From positions 82,711,501 through 82,775,500 of the forward strand of contig NC_133540.1 of assembly GCF_048773025.1 (NCBI RefSeq): DNA of 64,000 bases, written 5' to 3'. Both the position numbers and the translations under genes were made by a program. A model generated the notes under the pieces. The model was not told the origin of the DNA. It saw only the letters and a list, made by a program, of their open reading frames with translations, and did not search any database. The stretch comes from Camelus bactrianus. Its lineage: Eukaryota > Chordata > Mammalia > Artiodactyla > Camelidae. Below, piece by piece: positions 36,352 through 60,700 of this stretch; the first letter of the stretch is position 1; each line of letters starts with the position of its first letter.

Positions 36352-36418
36352 CGTGGCGAGGCCGGAAAGGCGGCCGCCCCCTCACCTGTCACGCACCGCA
36401 CGTTTGTGGGGAGCCTGG
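36352..36418 (+). pseudogene. 67-bp 28S rRNA fragment inserted as a tailless retro-copy
   Basis: A GC-rich block in AT-rich DNA contains GGCCGGAAAGGCGGCCGCCC and GTCACGCACCGCACGTTTGT. From memory this matches the sense strand of vertebrate 28S rRNA near its 3' end (the stretch before GGGGAACCTGGCGCTAAACC), with a handful of differences, several of them CpG decay. It is flanked by perfect 18-bp direct repeats, has no A tail, and lies in an older L1 3' UTR. The long duplication indicates L1-type target-primed insertion. Confidence 0.87.
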
Positions 36419-36436
36419 TGATATATTTACATGTTG
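36419..36436 (+). repeat. Target-site duplication, right copy (28S insert)
   Basis: TGATATATTTACATGTTG, a perfect 18-bp match to 36334-36351. Confidence 0.92.
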
Positions 36437-36954
36437 TGAGCTATTTGCCATTGTAGTGGTTTCTAGCACCTCCATCACATAGCTGATATTTCTTGGTGGT
36501 GGTGGGAATAGTTAAGATCGCATCTCTTAGCAAGTTTGAGGATTATAACACAGCATTGTGTATTTATTTCCATAATAATTTAGAGCTGGAGATTGATTCA
36601 TCTGAACTTCTGTAGACTTTCATTTTCAACCTTGGCTGCTTACATTCTATCTGAATAAAATATTTTATAACTAACAAAATAGATAAACCTGTGAGTTGGT
36701 GGATATACTTAGAGCAAGGTATACTCCCATTATATTGTTAAACTTTATCATTACTTGCCAGTCTATAAGCCAGCTATGGTTCTTTAAAGCTGAAAAGATG
36801 TTTTAGAAAAGCTTAGTTTTCTCAGAATCATTTGATAATGTGTGGTGTGATGGACAGTCAGAGATAAATGCTCTCAAACACTCCACAGAGCTACTCCTGC
36901 CAACATTAAGTACTGGATGTGTCTATTGGTAAAGGTAACAACAAAGTATACACA

Positions 36955-37611
36955 TCAGGGTTCTCTAAAGAAACAGAATCAATGTGTGGTAGATGGAGAA
37001 AGAGACAGGGAGAGAGAAAGATGGAGAAGGAGAATGAGAGATGATGGATGGTAGACAGGGAGAGAGAAAGATGGAGAAGGAGAAGGAGAGATGATGGATG
37101 GTAGACAAGGAGAGAGAGAGAGGTAGATGGGAGATTTAGATGGAGAGAGAGAAAGGGAAAGAGAGGGAGAGAGAGAGAGAGAGAGAGAGAGATTATAGGA
37201 ACTGACCTGAGATTTTGGATGCTGAGAAATCCTACAATCTGCCATCTGCAAGCTGGTGGCCCAATTCAGTCCCAGTCCAAAGGCTTGAAAACCAGGAGAG
37301 ACAATGGCGCAAGTCCCAGTCTGAGGCCAAAGGCCTGAGAAACAGGAGCGCTGATGTCTGAAGGCAGGAGAAGCTGAAGCAAAGAGCAAATTTGTCCTTC
37401 CTCTGCCTTTTTGCTCTGTTCAGGCCCTCAGTGTTTTGGTGGATGCCTCACCCAACTGCACTGGTGAAGGTGATCTTTACTCATTCTCTCAGTCTAAATG
37501 CTAATCTCTTCCAAAAACATCCTCACAGACATACCCAGAAACAATGTTTTACCAGCTAGTTGGGCCTCCTTTAGCTCAGTCACGTTAACACATAAAATTA
37601 ACCTTACACAA
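36955..37611 (-). mobile_element. MLT2-like (ERV-L) solo LTR fossil, longer subtype
   Basis: Starts TCAGGGTTCTCTAAAGAAAC and ends TAACACATAAAATTAACC. It contains AGTCCCAGTCTGAGGCC-type repeats of the U3 and a long GA-rich tract. Ancient, no internal region. Confidence 0.68.
37004..37195 (+). repeat. GA-rich minisatellite, 50-bp unit, then (GA)n
   Basis: A 50-bp unit beginning GACAGGGAGAGAGAAAGATG occurs at 37004-37053 and 37054-37103 (one difference) and starts again at 37104, then grades into pure GA. It lies inside the LTR. The poly-Ser-Leu-Pro frame on the minus strand is an artefact. Confidence 0.88.
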
Positions 37612-37839
37612 AGGAACTGGTAAATATAATAGCTTGAGCAAGAAAGGAGCTCATTTCTTCCTTACCTAACCACTCAGAGCAAGACTTCTGCATCTGAAAT
37701 TATACTACCTGATATTTTTCTACAGATTATTGAGACTCACTGTATTCCTTTCTATCAGCCTGTGTATCAACTTCAATATCTTTAGACTTGAATGCAACTT
37801 TACTGTTTCTTTCTTCTGTAGTGTCTAATCAACCCTTAT

Positions 37840-38600
37840 TTCTATTTAGCATATATTTTAAAAATTTTATGAATTTTTCAGATCTAGGATTTTTACTTGG
37901 TTCTTCTTTGGTTTGAAACCTTTCCTAAAATTTCACATCTTTTCACCCACTATACTCTTCATTCTCTATAAATTCTTTAGTTTTTTAAAAAAATCATTAT
38001 TTGTAAGCCCCTTGTCAGATAATTAGGGCTAGGACTACACTGGTGCAAGTGAAGTGCCTAGTGCATAATATTTAAGGAGGTACTCATTCTTAAGTTTGTG
38101 AAAATTCTGATCCTGCACTTGCACAACCCTGAGAATGATTGCCTCCTGAAAGTTAGTTCTTTAAGCACATCATTTGCTGTGCCCTAATCATGGCCTTGCT
38201 GTTGATTCTAAGAGCTGAATCATCTGTGAGACTGTATATGGATGGATTTTCCTCTAGATCATCGATCACCTTATCATATATCTTCAATGACTAATACTTT
38301 TTAACTGATTCTGGAAATTGAAGATAATACAATTTTGAGACTCTGCATTCTGTCATTTCTTCTACAAAGGTTTGAGTTTTGAAATAGTTGCCTATAGTTC
38401 CCTCTTGATTCTATGGATGTTTGATATGGGTTTTTTAATAGGTCTATTTCAGGTTTTTTAAAAAAAATTTATGCCATAGCCCCCAGTCTTGGGAACTTTT
38501 CCTTATGACTAAGGAAATTTATTTTCGACATTCTATTTTTTGTTTCCCATTGGGTTTCTTGGAGTCTTGCCAGAGTGAGGTTTACTTCTTTCAAAGACTG
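37840..38600. mobile_element. Possible L1M 3' UTR fragments
   Basis: TTTTTCAGATCTAGGATTTT and GGTTCTTCTTTGG recall old L1M 3' UTR. Very diverged, with an unassigned stretch at 38030-38160. Confidence 0.3.
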
Positions 38601-39084
38601 ATTGATTGATTATAAAGAAAATGTCAGTAAATATCAAAAGAATGAAACTTGATAGAATATATCCTCTGATTACTAGGGAATTAAGTTATAAATCTAGTAA
38701 AACTTTTCAATGGACATTAACATATGTATTTGAACTAAATGTTAATAAAGCATGGCACTTCAGAAGTTGTAGGGTACAGATAAAGAAGTTTTCAAGTGAA
38801 TTACATTTGAAAACATATATTGGAAAATTGAAAACTGAAAATTAATGATGAGAGCTTCCAACTTAAGAATCACTTGATCTGGGGAGGAGAGCAGTTTGGA
38901 GTCCTCCAAACAATGGCTCTGAAAATGGCTTTGAGTTCCTTGAAAAGGACGGAAAATGAAGCCTAAATAAGAAAGGATGAAAGACTGAGAAACAGATGTG
39001 AGTACTCAATTGACTACTTTTATTCAGTATGTATTTGATGTCCAAAACTGCACCGTAAGAAAAATATATAAAGTTTATAAAGAA

Positions 39085-39327
39085 AGAATTAAAATCTTTT
39101 ATCATACATAGATGACATGATAGCATATGTAAAAACTTGACTGAATCTACAGAGAAATTATTAAAATTAATTAATGAATTCAGTAAGTTCTCTGCATATA
39201 AAGTTAAAACCAAAATTCAATTGCATTTCTATACACCAGCAACAAAAATAACATATAATTTTAAAAATATATATTTTAAAAGACATTATGATAGATAAAA
39301 GATAGAGGAATAAATCTAACAGAAGTA
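39085..39327 (+). mobile_element. Older L1 ORF2 fragment, left part
   Basis: The stretch TTGCATTTCTATACACCAGC, AACAAAAATAACATA and GAGGAATAAATCTAAC is sense L1 ORF2 sequence. It resumes at 40232 after the nested insertion. Confidence 0.75.
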
Positions 39328-39339
39328 GTGTAAGATTTT
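39328..39339 (+). repeat. Target-site duplication, left (nested L1)
   Basis: GTGTAAGATTTT, repeated at 40220-40231. The original target reads as continuous older L1 ORF2 sequence when one copy is removed. Confidence 0.8.
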
Positions 39340-40219
39340 CTTAATATAATCTTCTTACATATTTTTATCTTTATTTTTTAATTGAAGTATAGTTGAGTGA
39401 TATTATGTTAGTTTCAGATGTACAACATAGTAATTCAATATTTTATAGATTATACCTCATATGAAGTTATTATAAAATTTTACTATATTCCCTATTCTGT
39501 ATATTACATCCTTGTAACACTTATTTTGTACCTAGTAGTTTGTACCTCTTAATTCCCTCCTCCTATTTTGCCTCCCCTTCCCTTTCCTCTCTGGTAACCA
39601 CTAGTTTGTTCTCTATATCTCTGAATCTGTTTCGTTATATTTGTTTATTTGTTTTGTTTCTTAGACTTCACATGTAAGTGAAAACATATGGAATTTGCCT
39701 TTGTCTGACTTATTTCACTAAGCATAATACCCTCCAGGTCTATCTATGTGGGCACAAGTAGCAAAATTTCATTCTTTTTTATGGCTGAATAATATTCAAT
39801 TGTGTACATACTATACTTTCTTTATCCATTCATCTGTTGATGAACACTTAGGTTGCTTCCATATCCTGGCTACTGTACATAACACAACTATGAACACTGA
39901 GGTGCACATACCTTTTCAATTTAGTATTTTTATTTTCTTCAGATAAATACCCAGGAGTGAAAAATGCTGGACAGTACAGTAGTTATATTTTTAGTGTTTT
40001 GAGGAAACTTCATACTGTTTTCCACAGTGGCTGTACGAATTTACATTCCTACCAGCAGTGCATGATGGTTTGCTTTTCTCTACGACTATCTAAAATAAAG
40101 AATTCATGCAACTCAATATAAAAAAAAAACCTCAATTAAAAAATTGGAAGAGGACCTGAATAGGCATTTTTCTAAAGAAAACATACAGATGGCCAACAGG
40201 CACGTGAAAAAAAAATGTT
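39340..40219 (-). mobile_element. Second 5'-inverted L1, nested in an older L1
   Basis: From 39340 to about 40083 the plus strand is the reverse of an L1 3' UTR and ORF2 end, with landmarks TTGTACCTAGTAGTTTGTAC in type, ATGGCTGAATAATATTC and CTACCAGCAGTGCATGATGG. From about 40087 to 40219 it switches to sense ORF2 (ACTCAATATAAAAA, GACCTGAATAGGCATTTTTC, ACAGATGGCCAACAGGCACG). About 150 bp of L1 consensus is missing at the switch. A 12-bp duplication GTGTAAGATTTT flanks it, and both outer flanks are parts of one older L1. Confidence 0.85.
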
Positions 40220-40231
40220 GTGTAAGATTTT
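40220..40231 (+). repeat. Target-site duplication, right (nested L1)
   Basis: GTGTAAGATTTT, identical to 39328-39339. It is followed by TACACTGAAAA, which continues the older L1. Confidence 0.8.
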
Positions 40232-41565
40232 TACACTGAAAAATTTTTTAAAATCTTACTAATATAACAAAGAAATCCTAGATAAAAGGATGTGTGTTTT
40301 ACACTTGTCACTTCTCCACAAATTGATCAATACATTGGATGTAATTCCAATATTGATCATAGCAGTTTTTTAAAATAGAAATTGACAAGCTAAAATGTAT
40401 ATGGAAATGCCAGGGGCCAATAATTGACAAGGCAATCTTGAAGAAAATGAAAATGAAGGCATTATATTACCAGATATTCTTTTAGATTATTGAGCTATAT
40501 ATTAATTAAATGAAGAATAAAAAATAAGCCTACAAAATAAAATAGAGTCCAGAAACTGACCCACATATATATGAGCCACTGATTTATAACAAACCTGGCT
40601 TCCAGCAAGAAAGGAATGGTATTTTCAGTACAGTCATCCCTTTGTATTCAGGGAGGGGATTTGTTCCAAGACCCATAGTGGGTAGGAGAATCTGTGGATG
40701 CTCAAGTCCCATAGTCATCCCTCTGAATCCAGCTGATATTAAGCAAATAATTCTTATATAAGATATAAATATTTAGTATAAAGGAAAAAATGATAAACCG
40801 GCCTGTAATAAGACTAAGAACATGAAAAGACACCAAAGCTCAAGTCATAGAATCAGGGAAGATATTTGAAAGACATATAATAAAACAGGATTTACAAACA
40901 GAATATATGTACACCTATATGCATATCTATACATAGTGTAAACACACACCCCCACATACAAACAAAGACGCACATATCTTTCAAAAGTTAGAAGATTCTT
41001 TGGTGGTATCTTAAACATGTGCATATCGTATTATCTAGCAATTTAATCCTTATGCTGAACCCAAGGAAAATGTACTGAAAATATGTATATAAAAAAATGA
41101 GAACAAGAATGTTCATAGCAGAAGTATTTGTAAAAACCAAACTGGAAACTCTTCAAATGTCCATCAAGAGCAAATAAGTATTGATATATGTTCACAATGG
41201 AATACTATATAGAGATGAACATGGAAAGAAAAAATGCAACAACATGCAACATGGGTAAATCTTCCAACTATAATGTTGAGTGAAAAAAGTCAGAAAGCTA
41301 TGGAGTCTAACTGTACAATTCCATTAATATAAATGTCAAAAAAGGCAAATTGAATCTATGGTTTTGAAAATCAGAATTGTGGTTTTCATTGTGGAAAATT
41401 TTGACTGGAAGCGGGTACAGGGGATGGGACGCTTTCATATGTCAGTATTATTCTGTTTCTTGAGATATGAATCTGGTTATCCAGATATGTTTGCGTGGGA
41501 AGATTTATCTGGATACCTAAGATTTGTATACTTCTCTGTGTGTGTTGTGCTTCCAAAAAAGGAAA
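40232..41565 (+). mobile_element. Older L1 (L1M type), right part: ORF2 end and 3' UTR
   Basis: The element continues from 39327 with much decay. Landmarks are GGCAATCTTGAAGAA, CCACTGATTTATAACAA (ORF2), TGTCCATCAAGAGCAAATAA, CACAATGGAATACTATATAG and a 3' UTR including ATGTTGAGTGAAAAAAGTCA. It is itself interrupted by a Tigger-like fragment near 40.63 kb. The 169-codon open frame across 41358-41867 is chance reading through this 3' UTR. Confidence 0.7.
40627..40735 (+). mobile_element. Short Tigger/MER2-like DNA transposon fragment
   Basis: ACAGTCATCCCTTTGTATTC and GGATGCTCAAGTCCC resemble the terminal segment of mariner-type Tigger/MER2 elements. Only about 110 bp remain, inside the older L1. 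Confidence 0.6.
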
Positions 41566-42960
41566 CCTGTGCTGATGATGGAGCACTCAGATACTGGGGT
41601 GGAATTTTCGCACCACTCAAATACTGTGCCTTGACCAGTAGGCTGCTATTGAAAGATTTTACTTTATATCCATTTCTTATGTATTTCTGCCTTTTTCTGG
41701 TTTACTTTCGTTGGCTTCTTTGTGTGTTTTGGCCTCTTTGCAGAGGCCCAGTGTGCTTCAAGCTAAGGCCCCAAAATATGTCAATAAGAAAAATTCAGGC
41801 AAAACAGTGGGAGAGTGTAGTTTTCACACATTTTAATCTATTTAGAAATTTAGCTCTTACACAATAGAAGGAATAATTGCCCAGGAAATAAGCAAAAGTG
41901 TTCTCAATGAAACTGAATCTACACCAATTGTTTAAGCTAAAGAACAGTTCACACACCGAGCAAACTGTACTCAGAAAAGTTACTCATTTCTTTTATTTTG
42001 AAACACAGTGCATATTTGGCTAAAGTCCCAGTGTTGAAATGTATAATTCAATGAACTTCCTTCTTCCTTTCAAATTATATTAAATGACTGAGTTTAAGTT
42101 TTTTTGCTTAATTTTTGCATTTTCAAATATGAATCCAATTCCAATCAGTACAAAAAGAGTGTTTTCTGTCTTATCTATCAATCTGTCTATCTGTCTACCT
42201 ATCTATCTATTGAAATTATCGACCTGGCACTTACCTGAAAAACAAGGATAGTTCATCTTTATCACTTGGAAATAGTCATAAATAATACAGCCATTAAATC
42301 ACCTTCGGTGTTTTTAAAAAATGCGTAGTCTAGGGCCTTGTCCAAGCTATCTTATCAAAATCTCCAGAGAGAACCCAAAGAACCTTATTTTCTTTACAAA
42401 TGCTTCCAATAAGCTCAGGAATTTTGGTACTCCTGCTATTAAGACTGAAAGAAGGGAGGAGATATAGAAGGTCCAAGTTGAGGGGAAATATTTTGTTCTT
42501 TCTGCCCTTTTTTCTCTCATATTCAAAGTTGCACAGAAAGGGTCTCCATAAGATTTATGACAGCTTGTTCTCTCCTCCCTGAATAGAAGAGAACAGAACA
42601 GAACAGAGCACAGCCAAGCCCCACCTTATGAACAGGCTGCATTACAAAAACTATTAGTCATTTATTTGGCCTCTATGCATTTTACCCAAGACATTCCTTT
42701 CTAATCATATCACTTGAAATGTACATTAACCTAGATGAGCTTCAGTTAAGTTATTTCCATCTTTATTTAAACAATAAATAAGTACCAGTTACAACATAGC
42801 TTATAGAACAAAAACATTCACAAATGCAATTGTCACAGGTTTGCAGGCAGTGTCCCAGCAACACTAGGGCTCTGAGACCGGACAGAGCTTGGAACCTTCA
42901 CAGTGTCAGCTTGGGCATCATTATCTGATTATATTCATGATAATATTTTGAGAAGTAATC
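41566..42960. other. Intergenic, unassigned
   Basis: Includes a (TCTA)n run at 42172-42212 and GAACA repeats at 42586-42608. The GC-mixed part 41566-41870 may be an unrecognised repeat. The only long open frame belongs partly to L1 3' UTR. Confidence 0.5.
42172..42212 (+). repeat. (TCTA)n/(TCTG)n microsatellite
   Basis: About ten tetranucleotide units with interruptions. Confidence 0.9.
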
Positions 42961-42964
42961 GAAT

Positions 42965-43140
42965 ATGTCATAGAGTGATTAAGAATGATATTTTGGAGTC
43001 AAGGCAGGCTTAGCTTTAAATTTTAGTTCCAAGTTTCAGTTTCTTCACCTTAAAATTGATGTAATAATACTTCTACAAGATTGTATGATATTTAATAAAT
43101 GATCAATAAAAATAGTAGTGAAATATAAATTATAATAATA
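42965..43140 (+). mobile_element. MIR fragment
   Basis: AGTGATTAAGAATGATATTT, GGAGTCAAGGCAGGCTTAGC, TTTCAGTTTCTTCACCTTAA and TAATAAATGATCAATAAA. Confidence 0.8.
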
Positions 43141-43389
43141 ATTATGATCCCTGTCACATGGATCAATGTTGGAGACATCGGTGTGAACTCATGTTTTACT
43201 TAATACAGATATAGATAGCTACCTATAGAAATATTTATACATATATGTCTATACACAGGTTAGTATACACACATGTAACTCCTTGTTCTGTCAGTCAAGA
43301 GGGCTTAGAAGCAATGCCAACACAGTAGCAATGAACACGCCTGGCACTCAGATCTTGATTTTTCTAATACCATTCTCCAAAAAGGGAAC

Positions 43390-44428
43390 CAGAGCCCCTT
43401 GGAGAAATGGCTGAGTCTACAACTGGGACACAGACTATGTAAGATGGGTCTGGAGTATTCTGCACTGCCAGAAAATAATAAAAATGCTCAAAACAAACAC
43501 ACAAACAAATCTACAATAAAGCTGGTATGCCAAAGGAATTCAGAAGCCAACTTAAAGAGCTCCCAACAGACAAATTGGAAAAATTTGAGGAAGAAAATAA
43601 AGTATAACTGATTTATAACCAAAAGTATAAAATAAATACCTATGAGTCCTCACTGATTTAAATAAATGATTAAATACATAAATAAGTGGTAGAGAATTTA
43701 AAAGTCTCTCAAGCAGAATATTTCTAAATTCTATAGATACTTCTTATGTCAGGAGATGAAGCATTACTTCACGCTTCTTAAATGTGAGCTGCAGGATGTG
43801 ATTTTCTTCCCAAGTATACAATATGGAAAGGGAGAATAAAACACAGAGCAGAACTTTGCAATGGAAACCTGATAAACACTGTTTGAACCAGATGAACATC
43901 AACACTGGCAAGTCATATAGTTAGTATATATTCTTGATGTGATGTGGTGAGAATGATACTTTAACTCTGTGTGTGATCTTTTCCACCAGAACATATTTGT
44001 TCAGTATAATCATGAGAAAAACACCACATGAATGCCAACTGAGAGGCATTCTACAAGACAGCTAGCCAGTACTCTTCGAAAGAGTCAAGGTCATCAAAAA
44101 CAGGGAAAGTGTAAGAAACTTTTCACACCTAAAAGGAATCTAAGAAGATATGATAATTAAGTGTAATGTGGTGCCCTGGATAGGGTCTTGACAGAAGAAA
44201 TAACATTAGAGAATAACCAAGTCAATCGAAATAATGTTTAGACTTTAGTTAGTAGTAATCCAGCAATATTTCTTTATTTATTGTGACAAGTATGCCATAT
44301 TAATGTTTATTAATTATAGAGGAAACTGGGTGTGAGATTTCCAGGTATGAGGTTCTCTGTACTATCTTTGCAATAATTTTGTAAATCTAAAACTGTTCTA
44401 AACAAAAAGATTAAAAAAAAAAAAAAAG
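43390..44428 (+). mobile_element. L1M 3' UTR with A tail
   Basis: TGAGAAAAACACCACATGAA, AAGGTCATCAAAAACAGGGA, TAATGTGGTGCCCTGGATAG, AAATCTAAAACTGTTCTAAA and a final A15 tract (44412-44427) mark the 3' end of an old L1 family. It lies just downstream of SULT1B1 on the opposite strand. Confidence 0.75.
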
Positions 44429-44525
44429 CACAACTGTTGTATTTGAAACCAGAGAGGGGAGGCATAATGCCCATCACTCTATTGTTACATCCCCAGTCCC
44501 TTGAACTGTAAACAATATACATCAA

Positions 44526-45215
44526 TTTATTTTCCCAATTTTTCTTTTATCAGGTTAAATAATTTACCTTTAAGTGAAAATGTAGCAGCAATAATTAAAA
44601 ATTGTATGATAAGTCTCATTAAATCATTTCAGCATTCTTCTTAGAATTAAGACAAAGCACAATTCTATTTACTGGGTAGAAAATCCTTTTGAACATCAAG
44701 TGGATTTCAGTTCTTTGCTCAAAAATTACATAATCAGAAGTTAGAAATTTGGACACACAGAAATTAGGTATAGAAACAATATTTCCGAAATCTGAACCAC
44801 ATTATCTGGAACATGAACCATATTATTCAAATAGAGCCTCTGCAAGATGAGTGACTCAAGGAACAACTTGAAATCCAGAAGACAGAAGTGGAATAGAGTG
44901 TCCTGGGTCAAGTTTTTAGGAAAGGAAAATTGGAGCAGAACTGGGAAATACAGTGTCAGTGTGAAAGCAGCATTTCTTGAGCCATATTTATAAGGCATAG
45001 AACTTAATTCTAAACCATAATATACGGAGATTGAGTAGGAAACTTTCTCTTGTCAGTACTAGTCTAGGAAAAGGCAGGAATGACCTACAAAAAAGTAAAG
45101 ATTAGTCCTAACATTAGGGAATTTGGAAGTTCAGAGTGAATGAGGAGCAAAACTGGGACCTGATTAACCATGCTGAAATATCAAAGTTTTAAAAGCATAT
45201 TTTTTCTTCTTTATA
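44526..45215 (-). promoter_or_regulatory. Candidate SULT1B1 3' UTR and polyadenylation signals
   Basis: Downstream of the stop on the minus strand, a variant hexamer TATAAA lies about 95 bases on (45215-45210). The first canonical AATAAA is at 44531-44526, giving a 3' UTR of about 0.78 kb. A choice cannot be made from sequence alone. An old L1 tail begins just beyond, at 44428. Confidence 0.3.
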
Positions 45216-45306
45216 AAACCACTGGATTGCCCAAGTCAAGCCATCACTGCCCCTGTTTCAGCAAGCTGCAGGTCAGTTCTTTCTTCAGATTTTCGGTATA
45301 GGCTCT

Positions 45307-58759
<13,453 letters not shown>

Positions 58760-59977
58760 TTTTGTTTCAGATTGTACGAATACTTAATAGAATATTTGCA
58801 CAATCAAATCATGGAGAAATAAAGAGGATAAAAGTCAAAAGCTAAATAAGTAACGTTATTCTTAAGACTTTGTAACTTGACACAGAGCAAAGTTGGTCTT
58901 TAACCACTGAACACCAGAGGTCTAAATACAAAGGGCATTTTTATGCGCATACAGCTGTGGATTGCAAGAGTAGCAGCTGGCTCTGCGACAAGCAGAACAA
59001 AGGTCTTTAGTGGAGGCTTTGGACAGAAATGGAGCTGTATGTATTACTTTGAATTAAAAAAATCACATTTCACAGAAGTATGCTAAAAATACCTGGAAAA
59101 ATAAACCTATCACTTATCATTACACTTCAGTTGCACTTCATTTTTTCTTACAGGAAACTTGTCTTTTTTACCTTTGATCTTCTGTATATAATGCATTTGC
59201 TTTCACTGTCTGCTTCTAAGATATCCTTTCTTTATCATTAGTTTCGGGCAATTAAATTATGGCATACCTTGGTGTGGTTATGGTCCCGGGTTTATGTGTG
59301 TCCCGGTGCTTCAAGTTTATTGAGCTTCTGAGAATTGGGCATGTATAGCATTTACAGTCGTTATTTCTTCAAATTATTTTTTTCTGTCTTTCTCTCTTCC
59401 TTCTGAGACTCCAGGACACAAAAAGTTGTTCACAGCTCACTTAAGCTCTATTTACTTTTAAAAATCTTTTTTTCCCTCTCTTTGTGTTTCATTTTGGACA
59501 ACATCTATGGCTATTTCTTCATATTCACTAACTTTTCCCTTTGCAATGTGTACTCTGATGTTAATCCCATCCAATGCATTTTTCCCTCAGACATTGTAGA
59601 TTTCATCTCCAGAAGATGATTTTGTGAATGATTATACTTCTCCTGTCTCAACTTTTTTAGCATTTTGAATATACAAATAGTGACAGTTTAATGTCTTTAT
59701 TTGCTAATTCTGACATCCATGTAAATTCAAGGTTGTTTTCAATTGACTAAATTTCCTTCCACTATGGTTGCCTTCTTCTGCTAGTCATTCTTGATATTTT
59801 TTATTAGATGCCTGGTGTTGTGTCTGGGGTTTTCCTTCCTGTGCTATTGCCTGGGAATTCTCGCAAGGCAGTTAGCTGGGGAAATTGTAGGGCTTCTTTT
59901 GTTTTCTATCCACTGTTGTTCATTGTGGTTGTTTCCAGGGCAAATTTATTTTTTGTTACTCTATCCTGGTTAGAAGC
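58760..59977. other. SULT1B1 5' flank or first intron; possible L1M 3' UTR
   Basis: No non-coding first exon or promoter could be recognised. From about 59240 to 59975 GCTAATTCTGACATCCATGT, TTTTCAATTGACTAAATTTC and ATTAGATGCCTGGTGTTGTG recall an old L1M 3' UTR, orientation uncertain. Confidence 0.4.
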
Positions 59978-60490
59978 TACGATGATTAATTTTATGTGTC
60001 AACTTGATTGGGCTATGAGATGCTCAAATACTTGGTCAAATATTATTCTGGGTGTTTCTGTGAGGGTATATTAGGATGATATTAACATGTAAATCGGTGT
60101 CTTAAATAGAGCAGATTGTTCTGTCTAATGTGGGTGGGCCTTATTTAATCATTTGAAGGCCTGACTAGAACAAAATGTCTGAGTAAGAAAGAATCGGGCT
60201 TCCTGCCTGATGACCTTTAAACTGTAACATCAGTTTTTTTCCCCTGCCTCCAGAATGGAACTAAAATGTTGGCTTTTCCTGGATTTGCAGCCTGGCAGCT
60301 TTTGACCTGGAACCATACCACTAGCTCTTCTGTTCTTGGGCTTTCAGACTCAGACTGGAACTAATTCATCAGCTATTCTAGGTCTGTGGCTTGCCAATTC
60401 ATCCTGTAGATCGCGGGACTTGCCTCCCTCTAAAATCACCTAAGCCAATTACTTATAATATATCTCTTTATGTGTATACACATAATATAA
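59978..60490 (+). mobile_element. MLT2-like (ERV-L) solo LTR fossil
   Basis: Sense copy: GATTAATTTTATGTGTCAAC, TATTATTCTGGGTGTTTCTG, AATGTGGGTGGGCCTTATTT and GGACTTGCCTCCCTC. Its 3' terminus is poorly preserved. It faces the reverse copy at 60603 tail to tail. Confidence 0.72.
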
Positions 60491-60602
60491 AAATTGCTTT
60501 GTATACTCTTTGATTAATAACTATTCTTATCATAATAATCCTAATAATACTAAACTTGAATTAGAATCTCATTGATCTGCTAAGGTTCTCATTGTGTCTT
60601 GA

Positions 60603-60647
60603 TAGACTATTAGTCAGGGTTCTCCAGAGAAACAGAATCAATAGGAG

Positions 60648-60700
<53 letters not shown>

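Larger units (their letters stand above)
36265..36570 (-). mobile_element. Old L1 3' UTR fragment, host of the 28S insert
   Basis: The phrases TGACGTATAACATTTGCACA, TTTAAGATGTACATG, CACCTCCATCACAT and GCATCTCTTAGCAA match the reverse of the mammalian L1MA/MB-type 3' UTR. It is interrupted by the rRNA insert at 36352. Confidence 0.65.

Noticed and set aside
36352-36418. Small CpG island or assembly vector contamination
   Set aside because: Perfect 18-bp direct repeats and the match to 28S rRNA explain the block better, even though it contains a NotI-like GCGGCCGC string.
36979-37389. 136-codon minus-strand frame rich in Ser, Leu and Pro
   Set aside because: It is a translation of the GA-rich minisatellite and LTR, a typical low-complexity artefact.
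41358-41867. 169-codon open frame on the plus strand
   Set aside because: It starts in the 3' UTR of an old L1 and runs into unassigned repeat-like DNA. No domain, no splice signals and no protein similarity that I know.
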